This document shows, piece by piece, positions 9,657 to 19,675 of a stretch of 64,000 nucleotides of DNA; within the stretch, counting starts at the first letter, position 1; every line of letters starts with the position of its first letter. The stretch is from JAIEPM01 sp964546815. GTDB lineage: Bacteria > Cyanobacteriota > Vampirovibrionia > Obscuribacterales > Obscuribacteraceae. The notes beneath the pieces were generated by a model. It saw only the letters and a program-made list of their open reading frames with translations. It was not told the DNA's origin and made no database searches. The stretch covers positions 1 to 64,000 of the forward strand of contig CAZJLR010000022.1 of the NCBI GenBank assembly GCA_964546815.1, in the 5' to 3' direction. Both the position numbers and the translations under genes were made by a program.

Positions 9657-10334
9657 TTGCAGCATAGAAACATTCAAGTAAATTCTCTTGGCGGCATGCA
9701 TGATTTATCAAACAAGAGAACGATCCAAAAAATGAATTTCCCAATACTTCGGCAGGAGAAGTCTCTCAAAACGCTTAAACCACAAAATGGCCTTGCATAT
9801 AATAATCGCGGAACCGCTTATCCATGGTTGAATAAAAATGAGCTGGCTATTGTTGATTACACCAGGGCAATTAACTTGAATCCCAAATTCTCACTGAGCT
9901 ACCGCTCCCGAGGAATCGCTTATTACAAATTGAAGCAATTTCAGCGGGCAATAGAGGATTTTGACAAGGCAATAGCAATTGACCCTAAGTACGCAGGCGC
10001 TCATTGCAGCCTTGCGTGAGATTATTCTGGATTTGGCGTCGCGAATAAGTTGGAAGCTTTAACTGATCTATCAGAGATTAATTACCAACAGGCGAAAAAA
10101 TACTCAAATCATGATGCAGCGAAGCCGCTAATTGAGGATTGGAAGGTGGCTGTGATTTCTGATTTTGCCAGGGCTTCCAGAAACGCTGTTACTGCGCCCC
10201 TCGATTCCACCACTGTTAAGAAAGCGCCTTTTGCCACTAAACCTTTGTGCGACAAAGAAACTATTCCGGCTGCCACTGGAATCACTAAATCTCCAGACCA
10301 AGGTGCAGTTGAGCAAACGAATAACAGGGAATAA
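9657..10334 (+). pseudogene. TPR protein gene interrupted by an in-frame TGA
   Basis: Two reading frames, 9657-10019 and 10050-10334, lie in the same phase and are separated only by a TGA at 10017-10019. The first encodes two clear TPR units (AYNNRGTAY, SRGIAYYKLKQFQRAIEDF). The second continues with a helical stretch and then a Thr/Pro-rich linker like those that precede the caspase domain in neighbouring genes. No caspase domain follows. The simplest reading is a TPR-caspase gene that lost its catalytic half and then took a nonsense mutation. Stop-codon readthrough is an alternative. Any true start is unclear: TTG at 9657, or ATG at 9696 or 9732. Confidence 0.55.
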
Positions 10335-10441
10335 TTGAATTGTCTACGCCAGCATATTTGACTTGTAGAACTCCGTGGAGACCTGTGACCAAAAGAAGTG
10401 CCAAATTTGTAAAGTGCGAACAACCTTTCCTGGAACAAATA

Positions 10442-11980
10442 ATGACCAAGAGTTTTTCATTAGAATTAGTAGTAGCCGTACTTTTCTTTGCTGCTCGATG
10501 CGAAGTATATGCAGCCGAGGATGGTTTGACAAAAAAGGAGTTTTTTAAACAAGTACAACAATTTTCGCAAACGCAAGATTGGTCCGCCTGTGTAGAGCTA
10601 AGTTCCAGGTACCTTCAAGCAAAGCCTGGGGATGTTGATATTTTGATTTCGCGCAAATATGCCCTGCGCAAGCTGGGCAAAAATGACGATGCTTTGGTTG
10701 CGATGAATGCAGTTATCAACTCAATTCCGTCCGGCAAATATGTGCCAGGGGCTTGGCAGTGGTTTGAGTATCGTGGCGATATCTATATGGAATTGAAGCA
10801 GTGGAAAAATGCCACAGAAGATTATTCGAAAGCGCTTCAATGGTGTCCTAGTTCCTACGGTTGGTCTCCTGGGAGTCGCAATCAAATATCCGAAAAACGT
10901 CGGCTATGTATGGACGCAGAAATGAGAATTGCGACTAATGAGGTTTCGAAGCGTCCCGTTGAAAATGACCAGGAATTAGCAATTAAAATAGCCAATCTAT
11001 TGAAAGCCGAAATGTTCAAACCGCAGGCTGGTTCTTCCATTGAACCAGGGACCACAAACAAACAGGTCGTTGGAAATAACAAGCCAGCTCAGCCAGGCAC
11101 GGATGCGCCTGTACGCGATAAGTGGGCGCTCGTTATCGGTATTAGTAATTTTGCTCATTCTAAGAATCACCCAGAACAACCGAGTATTGACCTCAAGTAT
11201 TCAGCAAAGGACGCGCAGGATTTCTATAATTACCTGACCACACAAGCAAAATTCTCCAAAGACCACGTTCTTCTGCTGCTAAACGAGGCGGCAACAAGAG
11301 AGAATATCATGGCTGCGTTTGGTGATAAATTCTTGCCTGCGGTGGTTAGTCCGGGCGATCAAGTTGTAATTTACATTGCCACACACGGCACCCCGGCTAG
11401 CAAAGACCCGGCCAAAAGAAATTTTATTGTTGCATATGATACTAATCCCAATTCACTTTATGCAACCGGTGTAAATATGGAGGAGCTCTACAAGAGTGTA
11501 CAAACAGCCATGAAAAGCAACCGCGCACTTATCGTTATGGATACATGCTACAGCGGTGCCGGCGTGCCGGGCGCTCGATGTGTCGAGGATGGCGCTAACT
11601 TCGATGCTGCGCAAATATCACAAGGCTTCGGACACCTTGTACTTGCAAGTAGCGCGCCGAATGAAAGATCATGGGAAAGTAAAGTCTCAGCAAATGGTGT
11701 ATTTACAAAGTATTTGATTCAGGATTTGCAGCTTACAAAAGGCAATCTCAAAAACACATTTGAGAAGCTTTCGACCGATGTTCAGTGGGAAGTTCAAAAT
11801 GCATTCAACCAACCGCAACATCCTAAGCTGGGTGGAGAATGGAAAGGTGAAGACTTCAACTTATCAATCTCACCAACGGAGCACAGACCAATACTAAATC
11901 CAGATCTGCTAAAATTGATGAAACAGCCGACAGTCGCACCGTCTATGGTGCCTTCAGCAAAAGAAGCAAAGGTAAAGTAG
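10442..11980 (+). CDS. Exported TPR-caspase family protein (peptidase C14)
   Basis: This is a caspase-fold cysteine protease homologue. I start it at the ATG 10442, which gives a signal peptide (LELVVAVLFFAARCEVYA); an upstream in-frame TTG at 10340 would bury it. Residues 30-170 contain TPR-like helices. The caspase domain runs from about 226 to 470, opening with DKWALVIGI, with catalytic His315 in ATHG and Cys369 in MDTCYSG. The caspase half is nearly identical to that of the gene at 42458, while the N-terminal halves differ, indicating recent domain duplication. Caspase homologues of bacteria usually cleave after basic residues; the substrate here is unknown. The next caspase gene begins 53 bp downstream. 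Confidence 0.85.
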   Translation: MTKSFSLELVVAVLFFAARCEVYAAEDGLTKKEFFKQVQQFSQTQDWSACVELSSRYLQAKPGDVDILISRKYALRKLGKNDDALVAMNAVINSIPSGKYVPGAWQWFEYRGDIYMELKQWKNATEDYSKALQWCPSSYGWSPGSRNQISEKRRLCMDAEMRIATNEVSKRPVENDQELAIKIANLLKAEMFKPQAGSSIEPGTTNKQVVGNNKPAQPGTDAPVRDKWALVIGISNFAHSKNHPEQPSIDLKYSAKDAQDFYNYLTTQAKFSKDHVLLLLNEAATRENIMAAFGDKFLPAVVSPGDQVVIYIATHGTPASKDPAKRNFIVAYDTNPNSLYATGVNMEELYKSVQTAMKSNRALIVMDTCYSGAGVPGARCVEDGANFDAAQISQGFGHLVLASSAPNERSWESKVSANGVFTKYLIQDLQLTKGNLKNTFEKLSTDVQWEVQNAFNQPQHPKLGGEWKGEDFNLSISPTEHRPILNPDLLKLMKQPTVAPSMVPSAKEAKVK

Positions 11981-12033
11981 GCTATTTCGGCGTCAATCCG
12001 TATCAAAAAACAGTGCTTCATAAGTTCACAAAC

Positions 12034-14199
12034 ATGAAAAGATTCTATTTCAATAAATTCCGAAGATTGATCAAACGAATATGGACAGAATTAGCTATTG
12101 GCGCTGCTGTCTCATTTGGACTATGCGTAATTTTGAGCGGGCGCTGTCTGGCCAACGAGGATTGGGCTTACACTGAAAGTGGTGTCAATCAAAATCTGGC
12201 AGACGCCAGGAGAATCTATGCTAACTGTCGCCAGGCGGCAGACAAGCCTCATAAGACGCACATACTCGCCGCCGCTTATTGGGCAAGGGGAGCATTCTTC
12301 GAGCGGTCCGGAAGGGATGCGAAAGCTAAAGAAGACTTCGACCGGGCCTTTCAGATAGATCCAAGGGTGCTTGAGGATCAAGGTTCACTAATTCATCTTC
12401 GATCAGCAGCAAGCAAGGCACTGAAAGACCACTTAGCTATATTGAAACACCTAGTTAAAGTTGGTACGGAAGGCCGCGACGCTGCTAACCGCTCCATGAC
12501 TGCTCACGATTTAATTGAAAAAATAAAAGTCTCAGAGGAATATCTTTCGGGGTCAGATATTTCAGTGGACGTTTTTGAATCCAAGCGCTGTCTAGACATT
12601 CTAAAACAGCAATCGTTCGGTATGGCGCCTGATTGGTATAATGAAATGTCTCGGCTTTCGAATGGATCGATTGCATCGTTACAGGATGCCATTCGGGCTA
12701 CCCGATCGGCCTTAAATTCTAATTATCTCATTGCCGTACAACCGCAAAAGTGTGTACAGAGTTGTGGGATAAGTCTGGGTTTGGAGACGGACCAATCGGA
12801 ATTAGCCCGAACTCTGAAAACACGCTCAGAGGCAAAGTTGCTATTAATGGATTTCAAAGGAGCAGAGAGCGATGCAAAGAAAGCCGCAGAATTAGCTCCT
12901 TCCGATTTTGTGCCGCAACAACTATTGGCCGAGGCTTTTGAGCATCAAGGTAAATATGCCGATGCTATTTCCATTTACCTCGATTTGAATAAGAAAGCCC
13001 CTGAGTCTTCAAAGTGGTACGGTTTGTTCGTTCTGGCAAAATTGTATGCTCTTTCTGGCGATATGGCCAAAGCAAAAGAATTAGGAGCTCAGGCTGAACA
13101 AAACTACGACCCTACAAAAATTGAGAAGGGCCATAAAGATGGCGGAGATTACCCGGGTAGATCAGGTGAGTATTATGCTGCGATCAACGATTACCCGGAA
13201 GCCTTGGCGAGACTGTCCGAAGCCATAGCGACGCTCAATGCTAATCAAATGAACTTTCCCAGAAGTTCACACTTGCAGCTGTTGCGCGCACAAGTTTATG
13301 CAAAAATGGGCAAGATTGCGCAGGCTCAACATGATATCGATGACGTCGGAAGGTTCTTTTGCGAAAGTCCTTTGCTTGAAGCAGAAGCACAAAAAACTAT
13401 TTCAGTGATAGGTAAAGGAAAGGAAATCGCAAGCAAGCTTGTTGGGAATCGTTGGGCGCTCGTAATAGGCATATCTGAGTTTGCTGACTCAAACATTCCA
13501 GCTCTAAAGTTTGCATCTAAGGACGCAACCGATTTTGCCAACCTTTTAACGACCCAAGCAGGATTCAAACCTGATCATGTTCATTTGATAACTGATTCCA
13601 AGGCGACTCGTCAAAGAATTCTGGATGAGCTGGCAGATAAGTGGTTGCCCAGTGTTGTGAAAGAGGAGGATGCAGTGTTGGTGTTCATCGCCTCGCACGG
13701 AACCCCCGCAGCCAGAGACATAGGGGCGCTTAACTATTTGGTGACTTATGACACCCAACGTGATCACCTTTTCTCAACCGGAATTGCCATGCAATACGTA
13801 ACAGACATGCTGCATGATCGACTCAAGAATGCCCGCATTTGCCTGGTCTGTGATACCTGTTACAGCGGCGCCACCAGTGGTGGTATTACCGATGCTAAGT
13901 ACGGCAATTCAGTTGCCAGCGACCTCTTGTCAAGTGCGCGCGAACTCGTTCTTTGCTCAAGCTCCGCAAATGAACGTTCGTGGGAATCTAGGCGCTACAG
14001 TAATGGTGTATTTACTGGCAAGCTAATTCAAACTCTAAAGACTGACGGCAGTTATAGTGACTTTCAGCACGTTTTCGAAATGTTGAAGCACGGCGTGGAG
14101 GCAGAGGTGCGTGAAGACTACCAAGTCGGACAGACTCCTCAGCTAGCTGGATCGTGGAAAGCCATGGGTTTATTCTCTTCGCCTGCAGCGCCAAATTAG
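12034..14199 (+). CDS. Exported TPR-caspase family protein
   Basis: A 721-residue protein starting at the ATG 12034 (a GTG at 12013 is also in frame). A basic n-region (RRLIKRIW) and hydrophobic stretch with LSGRCLA form a signal peptide. Several TPR-like units occupy about 60-110 and 255-430. The caspase domain begins at RWALVIGISEF (about 473), with His555 in ASHG and Cys609 in CDTCYSG. It is one of the more divergent caspase domains here, with SGGI replacing the usual GARG after the Cys loop. It lies 53 bp after the previous caspase gene and is probably cotranscribed with it, and is convergent with the CHASE2 kinase. Confidence 0.83.
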   Translation: MKRFYFNKFRRLIKRIWTELAIGAAVSFGLCVILSGRCLANEDWAYTESGVNQNLADARRIYANCRQAADKPHKTHILAAAYWARGAFFERSGRDAKAKEDFDRAFQIDPRVLEDQGSLIHLRSAASKALKDHLAILKHLVKVGTEGRDAANRSMTAHDLIEKIKVSEEYLSGSDISVDVFESKRCLDILKQQSFGMAPDWYNEMSRLSNGSIASLQDAIRATRSALNSNYLIAVQPQKCVQSCGISLGLETDQSELARTLKTRSEAKLLLMDFKGAESDAKKAAELAPSDFVPQQLLAEAFEHQGKYADAISIYLDLNKKAPESSKWYGLFVLAKLYALSGDMAKAKELGAQAEQNYDPTKIEKGHKDGGDYPGRSGEYYAAINDYPEALARLSEAIATLNANQMNFPRSSHLQLLRAQVYAKMGKIAQAQHDIDDVGRFFCESPLLEAEAQKTISVIGKGKEIASKLVGNRWALVIGISEFADSNIPALKFASKDATDFANLLTTQAGFKPDHVHLITDSKATRQRILDELADKWLPSVVKEEDAVLVFIASHGTPAARDIGALNYLVTYDTQRDHLFSTGIAMQYVTDMLHDRLKNARICLVCDTCYSGATSGGITDAKYGNSVASDLLSSARELVLCSSSANERSWESRRYSNGVFTGKLIQTLKTDGSYSDFQHVFEMLKHGVEAEVREDYQVGQTPQLAGSWKAMGLFSSPAAPN

Positions 14200-14271
14200 T
14201 CGCTGGCTAAAACTTGGTGCAATCTTTGCCCGGTTCTTTAGGGTCTAATGGCAGAGCCGGAAAATGCCAGT

Positions 14272-16263
14272 TCAATTAATGTCTGCTGCTGTTGCTGTCG
14301 GTAATTCCACTCGCAACTCAGTTCCGCTTGGCCGTGTCGTCGGAGGTGATATCCACATTATTTTGGCACCAACTAAAGCCGCCTTATTCCGCATTCCTGG
14401 AAGCCCATATGAATCAGTTCGCTCGGTCGGGTTGCCGATACCTTTGCCGTTGTCAATTACAGATAGCGTGAAACAGCCATTGCTCTGGCTTAGCGTTATC
14501 TCGGCTCTGGACGCCTGGGAATGTTTCCGCACATTGTTGAGCGCTTCCTGAATTATTCTATAAAGCGCAAGCTGAGTCTTTTTATCAAATCTCTCTGGCA
14601 GTTTTCCCGATTGGTCGCTAAATGATATTTCTAGTGCGCCACCACTATGATTGGTGCACAACTCTTCTATTGCGGCACAGAGCCCGAATTTTTCAAGAAC
14701 AGGCGGATACAGATTCATCATGATTTTTCGGATGTTTGCCATTGTTTGGTGCACAGTGCCCAGAACCTTGCCAATTTTTTCTCCATCATCACTGCTGCTA
14801 GATAGTGGCTGCAAGCCTACCGAAACCTGGAACAATTGTCCGAGCGTGTCGTCGTGCAATTCCTGCGCTAGTCGTTTTCGCTCTTGCTCTGCTCCCTGAT
14901 CTACTGCCGTTGCCAGCTCATGCCTTGCGCGAACAAGTTCAGTATTGGCTTGTTTCAGCTCTGCATTTACTTGTCTCAGTTCATGATTCGCTTTATTCAG
15001 CTCCACGTTTTGTTGCCTTACCCTCTTTATGTGCTCAAACAAATACAGCAATTGCACGGCAAACAGAACCGGCACAAAGTCGACCCAGAGGTATAAAGAT
15101 GAAAACGAAAGCAGGCTGAACAAAAAGGCTGCAAAAGGGATCGCGAGCAAACCGATAAGCGCTGTTCTGGTTCCAGGGAAACGAGAGTTGATTGCGACTA
15201 CTATGAAACTTGCCAGCACTTGCGTGATGACTAACCAAACTGTATTTACGGGGTGAATGCCACCACGGGAGAGCTCCGATTCAATTGCCTCTGCAAGCAG
15301 CTCAACTCCTGGCATGCGTCCTGAAGCTGAAAGGTAGTCATCGCGAGCCGCGTCGTAGTCGCCACCAAGCAATACTACTTTTCCTTTCACTGCCTCTTTC
15401 CATCCCAGCTCCTGGTAAATTTCTAATAGATCGCTCGCGGAAATGCGAGGCAAGTATTTTCTTCCACCTACTGATGCAAGTACCATTTCTTCGTCCGATG
15501 GATGTGCGTCTTCCTTGTGATCGGCGAGGAATGTTTGCACTGCCACCCAGGGCAATGTGGCGAGCATCCGCGCAGATGCAGAATTAGCTTCCACTGCATT
15601 GACATACCGGCAATAATGACGGATTACCCCGTCTGAATCCATGGGCAAAATGCTAAGTCCGGAAAGAGGTAATCCAATAGCACCAGAGGCTTCTTTTCCT
15701 AGCACCCGATCTGCATATAGTAATTTGCTAGATGGATCATTTGATGCTCTATTTCTCGACTGATTTTCAGATTGTTTAGACTCTGCGTGCTGCCCACCAT
15801 TTACAGCGTCGCTTTTTTGTTTAGTGTTTTCATCTTCGTTAGGTAAACCCTTTGCGTGACGCGCCCAAACAACACTTGCGGCTGAAGCAGGCAGTTTCAT
15901 ACCTTTGAAGCGCTCATCAGAAGTATCCAGATCGACAACTATTACTTTTGGTTCGCCCACCTCGATAGCCTCCACCAGTTGCGCTACTTTCTCTGGAGCA
16001 AGAGGGCTTTTGTTTTCAAAAATGTTCTTGTAATCAGCGTTCTGAATTTCCACAAGATAGACATGCTTGGCTGAAACAGGATTAAGGGTGATCAAAGTAT
16101 CCAGCGTGGTTGTTTCGAATGGTCTTAACCAACCGAAGCTATGTATACAAGCTGTTATAAGGCTCACCGCTAAAACAATTGGTAATGCATGAATTATTGA
16201 GCGCCCGAATGGCACCTTATCTTCAGTGGCAACGCTAATAAGCTTGTCAGTCAAATGAACCAA
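14272..16263 (-). CDS. CHASE2-domain sensor histidine kinase (HisKA_3 type)
   Basis: A membrane sensor kinase of the NarL/LuxR-regulator class. It has an N-terminal membrane helix (about 24-44), an extracytoplasmic CHASE2 domain (about 50-330, with an Asp/Asn-rich insertion near 140-180), three membrane helices (about 340-410), a coiled coil (about 415-460), the HisKA_3 dimerisation helix ERKRLAQELHDD with phospho-acceptor His470, and an HATPase domain with QEALNNVRKH, DNGKGIG and YGLPGM. The start is a TTG at 16263 with a strong AGGAG five bases upstream; no ATG lies near. No response regulator is adjacent; the only one in the window is at 58.0 kb, next to a WD40-caspase gene. It probably senses an extracellular or periplasmic cue. 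Confidence 0.9.
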   Translation of the reverse strand: MVHLTDKLISVATEDKVPFGRSIIHALPIVLAVSLITACIHSFGWLRPFETTTLDTLITLNPVSAKHVYLVEIQNADYKNIFENKSPLAPEKVAQLVEAIEVGEPKVIVVDLDTSDERFKGMKLPASAASVVWARHAKGLPNEDENTKQKSDAVNGGQHAESKQSENQSRNRASNDPSSKLLYADRVLGKEASGAIGLPLSGLSILPMDSDGVIRHYCRYVNAVEANSASARMLATLPWVAVQTFLADHKEDAHPSDEEMVLASVGGRKYLPRISASDLLEIYQELGWKEAVKGKVVLLGGDYDAARDDYLSASGRMPGVELLAEAIESELSRGGIHPVNTVWLVITQVLASFIVVAINSRFPGTRTALIGLLAIPFAAFLFSLLSFSSLYLWVDFVPVLFAVQLLYLFEHIKRVRQQNVELNKANHELRQVNAELKQANTELVRARHELATAVDQGAEQERKRLAQELHDDTLGQLFQVSVGLQPLSSSSDDGEKIGKVLGTVHQTMANIRKIMMNLYPPVLEKFGLCAAIEELCTNHSGGALEISFSDQSGKLPERFDKKTQLALYRIIQEALNNVRKHSQASRAEITLSQSNGCFTLSVIDNGKGIGNPTERTDSYGLPGMRNKAALVGAKIMWISPPTTRPSGTELRVELPTATAADIN

Positions 16264-16361
16264 TTGTCTCCTTGCTTAATTTGCAAGTCATCAAAAAGGA
16301 TACCAGGATATAAGGCTTTTAGAAATATTTAGATGCGGCTGATTCTGGTTATTTGTGCGCT

Positions 16362-17075
16362 TCACTTGCTCTTAGATTTGTGAGTGAGTGCAATATCAAC
16401 CGCGAGGATTTCGCATCCTTCTGCTACGACCGTAGTTTCACCTTCGTTGTGAGGTAGGGTGTCATGGTCGATTACCAAGTTGCGAAGCTCCGATTTTATC
16501 TCGCTACCCTTGGGCGCTTTGATTGATACAACCGTTCCAGCATGCACCTCGTCCGACCAAGACTCTTTGTCGCCTAGCACAACTCCGCTTGCCTGTAATT
16601 GCATTTGCTTTTTCGGATCGATCTTCTTGCGCGAAATTATCATACGTATTAGCTCTGTGCCCGGATGCTCATCAAATTTGAGCCATGCGGCAATGTCTTG
16701 ATTTGACGGGACTGGTAAAGTAATATACGAACCGGCTTTAACTTTATTATCACCAAGATCTTCTGCCGGAAATAGGACTTCTTTCTCTCCGTTGCTACCT
16801 TGAAGCATCATAATGTAGGCGTACCCATCCACATTAGATTTGACGTGAATCCTTATCTTGTCACCGGTGTTGAATTCTGTTTTGTTGCTGCATCGTTGCG
16901 CTGGCTCGTTTTTTCTTTTCAGTTCCAGCCAGTATTTCAACCCAGTGTTTTTCTCGCCAGGGCTGTTGTACTCTTCCTCGACAAGTCTTCCGTGCAGGAC
17001 AGGACCAGCGCCATGTGCTGTCGCGATCGAAAATAGCATCGCGCACGCTGTTGAAATAGGAATCATTCGTTTCAT
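16362..17075 (-). CDS. Exported DUF4384 domain protein
   Basis: A small secreted protein: signal peptide MKRMIPISTACAMLFSIATA, then a DUF4384 domain (about 40-160) with GDKIRIHVKSNVDGYAYI, the VLFPAEDL strand and the GSYITLP edge. DUF4384 is a beta-sandwich that often accompanies proteases and surface systems, without enzymatic residues. Start at the ATG 17075, because GGAGG lies five bases upstream and the apparent upstream codons (MEVS) are just the ribosome-binding site. It is a close paralogue of the genes at 25732 and 33763. A two-box element begins 46 bp upstream. The C-terminus has a conserved RNLVIDHD block shared by all three paralogues. Confidence 0.82.
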   Translation of the reverse strand: MKRMIPISTACAMLFSIATAHGAGPVLHGRLVEEEYNSPGEKNTGLKYWLELKRKNEPAQRCSNKTEFNTGDKIRIHVKSNVDGYAYIMMLQGSNGEKEVLFPAEDLGDNKVKAGSYITLPVPSNQDIAAWLKFDEHPGTELIRMIISRKKIDPKKQMQLQASGVVLGDKESWSDEVHAGTVVSIKAPKGSEIKSELRNLVIDHDTLPHNEGETTVVAEGCEILAVDIALTHKSKSK

Positions 17076-17121
17076 GGAAACCTCCAATGACCGCCTCTGG
17101 AGAACTCTTCTGCGGCTATTT

Positions 17122-17168
17122 TAATTGTCCCAAGCAAAGGTTGCTGCCGGAATGGGGAATTGACTAAA
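17122..17168 (-). promoter_or_regulatory. Two-box regulatory element upstream of the DUF4384 gene
   Basis: On the minus strand, box 1 TTTAGTCAATTCCCCATTC (17150-17168) is followed after exactly 17 bases by box 2 TGGGACAATTA (17122-17132). The same pair with the same spacing occurs at 26550, 31224 and 34752. Box 2 resembles an extended -10 (TGnGAyAAT). The start codon is 46 bp downstream. Promoter function is inference; the recurrence is directly visible. Confidence 0.65.
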
Positions 17169-17194
17169 ACTCAAAGTTTCGAAGTTTCCTGCAC

Positions 17195-19465
17195 TTACTT
17201 CTTGGGTGCGGGAACTACATTAACCACTTTGCTATCTGGTTCCAAAAGACTCTTTACTGTTGGCGAGATAACTGTGCTTTTCAGCACCGGCGCCGCGAGC
17301 ATCAAGTCTTTTCCTTCCCATCCGTCTGCCTTGATGCGCGGTGTTTGTCGCTCTCCGAACTCCTGGTGTACTTCGTCCAAAACAGAATTTTTTAACTCAT
17401 CGAAACTCGCAATTATTTTTGGATTTTTCGACAATGAATCAATCAGGTTCTTTGTAAATACCCCGTTTCTGTATCGTTTGGATTCCCAGGATCTTTCATC
17501 CGGTTGACTGGATGAAAGGATGATATTTCCTCGACCAACAGAGAATTGATCTATGTCCATTGCACTGTGGAAGTCGATATCGCGGGCGCTTGGATCTGCG
17601 GCACCGCTATGGCACGCGTCGAGTACAATCAAGATGCGATCTGCGCCTGTTCGCTTATTTAGCTCTTCGAGCAAGCTTTGCATCTCGATTCCATCGGCAT
17701 GCAGCCTTGTCTTTTTCGTATCGTAAGCAATTAAATAGCTATTCTTGCGTACGTCACGTTCGGCTGGACTGCCATGTGTAGCGAAGTATAGAACGACAAG
17801 GTCATCGGGTCCAACCACGCGAGGTAAGAAATTATCGCCAATTTCGGTCCATATCCTTTCTCGTGTTGCCTTTTCATCCAAAAGCAAGCGAACATGATCT
17901 GGTTTGAAGTTTGCTTTGCTAATCAAAAAATCACTGAAATCACGCGCATCTTTTGCCGGGTATTTGAGAGTTGGAATGCTCGGGTCTGCATACTTGCCCA
18001 CGCCGACAATCACCGCCCATTTATCGCGTATTGGACGGTTTGTAGATTGAGTTGATGCTGATCCTAAAGGTTTATTCACCGCAGCGTCCGCCACGCAGCC
18101 TCCGGCGCTCTGCACAATTGAGGTTTTGTCGTTGAGGCTCTTACTCCAGGCGCGAACAAGTGCGTCGCTTGAACAGATTTTGAGTGCTTCGCTCATGTCT
18201 GCTTCTGCAACAAGACGATTGCCTTCAGACATTTCAATTAATCCGCTAAGTGCTTTCATCTGCGCTTTCTGACCGGCGCCTAATAGCTTGCCGCTGCCGC
18301 TCATTTTGGCAAGTGTTTCGCGCGCTTTAGCAATCTGGCCCATTTGAACCTGGGCCCGTGTTGCCCAGAGTAGTAACCATGAGCTTTCAAGTCGTTGAGC
18401 CTCAGTGGCATGCTCCCATAAATCCATAGTTTCGCTCAAGCATTTGTTGGACTCTTCTTTCTTCCCGTTAAGCGCGTAGCAAAGCGCAAGTGCAGGCAAT
18501 TCATTTAATCTGAAACATCCACTGCGCTTGGCAAGAGCACTTCGCAGATCGGAAACTGCCAGCTCCAATTGTCCAAGTTCAATCCGGGCCAAACCCCTGC
18601 CATGGTATGCAAACGTGTAATTTGGGTCTAACCCGATTGCCTGGTCGTAATCTTGAATAGCGCGCTCATATTGTCCAAGCGATAGGTAGGCATTGCCCCG
18701 GTTGGGGTAGGGCTTCTTGTAATTTGGGTCTAATTTAATATTCTGGTCGAAGTCTCTAATAGCGCGCTCATATTGTCCAAGAGCGTTGTAAACGAGGCCC
18801 CGGTCGTAGTAGGCAAATGAGAAATTGGGGTCTAGTCTGGTTGCCTGGTCATAATCTTGAATTGCGCGTTCAGGTTGTCCAAGCGCTTTGTATGCGTTAC
18901 CCCTGCCATTGTACGCAAATGTGTGATTTGGGTCTAACCTGATAGCCTGGTCGTAATCTTGAATAGCGCGCTCATATTTTCCAAGCGCTAAGTAAGCCGA
19001 GCCCCGGTTGTAGTAGGCAAATGAGAACTTGGGGTCTAATCTGAGTGCCTGGTCATAATCTTGAATTGCGCGTTCATGTCGTCCAAGCGCTTTGTATGCG
19101 TTACCCCGGTTGTTGTAGACCATCCTAAAATTTGGGTCTAATTTGATAGCCTGGTTGTAATCTTGAATTGCGCGCTCATTTTGTCCCAGGTCACTAAATG
19201 CCGCCCCCCGATCGTTGTAAGCATACTTGAAATTCGAGTCCAGTTTGATTACCTGGTCAAAATCTTGAATTGCTCGCTCATAATTCTTTTGATGATGAAA
19301 CTCGACTCCACTTTTATATAACTCCATTACGTGATTATCCGTTCCCCTTGCCTGAGGCGAGTAAAAGACATTTGCTATCGTGATTGCAAGCACAGCAGCG
19401 AGCATGTAACCTTGATTGCCTATTCCTGGTCGTTCTGAGCGCCCCACGCCTCTTCCCCTCGTCAC
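17195..19465 (-). CDS. Exported TPR-caspase family protein
   Basis: A 756-residue protein. The GTG at 19465 has AGGGGT upstream; a basic n-region and hydrophobic MLAAVLAITIANVFYSPQA give a signal peptide. Residues 46-315 hold about eight near-perfect 34-residue TPR units, then an alpha-helical region (to about 455) and the caspase domain from DKWAVIVGVGKY (about 481), with His564 in ATHG and Cys618 in LDACHSG. The helical sensor part is closely related to the gene at 22048, whereas the caspase part is more like those at 35030 and 61200. A degenerate copy of the two-box element lies at 19608-19644. Confidence 0.85.
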   Translation of the reverse strand: MTRGRGVGRSERPGIGNQGYMLAAVLAITIANVFYSPQARGTDNHVMELYKSGVEFHHQKNYERAIQDFDQVIKLDSNFKYAYNDRGAAFSDLGQNERAIQDYNQAIKLDPNFRMVYNNRGNAYKALGRHERAIQDYDQALRLDPKFSFAYYNRGSAYLALGKYERAIQDYDQAIRLDPNHTFAYNGRGNAYKALGQPERAIQDYDQATRLDPNFSFAYYDRGLVYNALGQYERAIRDFDQNIKLDPNYKKPYPNRGNAYLSLGQYERAIQDYDQAIGLDPNYTFAYHGRGLARIELGQLELAVSDLRSALAKRSGCFRLNELPALALCYALNGKKEESNKCLSETMDLWEHATEAQRLESSWLLLWATRAQVQMGQIAKARETLAKMSGSGKLLGAGQKAQMKALSGLIEMSEGNRLVAEADMSEALKICSSDALVRAWSKSLNDKTSIVQSAGGCVADAAVNKPLGSASTQSTNRPIRDKWAVIVGVGKYADPSIPTLKYPAKDARDFSDFLISKANFKPDHVRLLLDEKATRERIWTEIGDNFLPRVVGPDDLVVLYFATHGSPAERDVRKNSYLIAYDTKKTRLHADGIEMQSLLEELNKRTGADRILIVLDACHSGAADPSARDIDFHSAMDIDQFSVGRGNIILSSSQPDERSWESKRYRNGVFTKNLIDSLSKNPKIIASFDELKNSVLDEVHQEFGERQTPRIKADGWEGKDLMLAAPVLKSTVISPTVKSLLEPDSKVVNVVPAPKK
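18521..19330 (-). repeat. Tandem 102-bp TPR-coding repeats
   Basis: About eight head-to-tail units of 102 bp, each encoding one TPR (ERAIQDYDQAIKLDPN... core). The DNA units are very similar to each other (recurring AATCTTGAATTGCGCGCTCATA), implying recent unit duplication or homogenisation. Copy number could vary between strains. Confidence 0.8.
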
Positions 19466-19675
19466 GTTAGACCCCTAAGGAGCGCAGTTGAACTTAGGTT
19501 GCCTGTCCTTATTTGCTATATGGCAGTTCCGGTGTCCCGAACACAGCCGGCCTATTTGTTTGCCATTCATCATCTCACGCCCTCATATTCTGTTATCCAC
19601 CTTACCCCAAGACTATGATGATTGAGAATGGGAAATTGACTAAATCCAAAGAATAATTGAGCTCGGAATTACCAT

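Noticed and set aside
14230..14260. CCGGTTCT/AGAGCCGG hairpin between convergent genes as a terminator
   Set aside because: It needs a G-T pair, has a large loop and lacks a T-tract.
17151..17168. TTGACT in the repeated element read as a plus-strand -35 box
   Set aside because: No rightward gene follows any of the copies; all four sit upstream of minus-strand genes.
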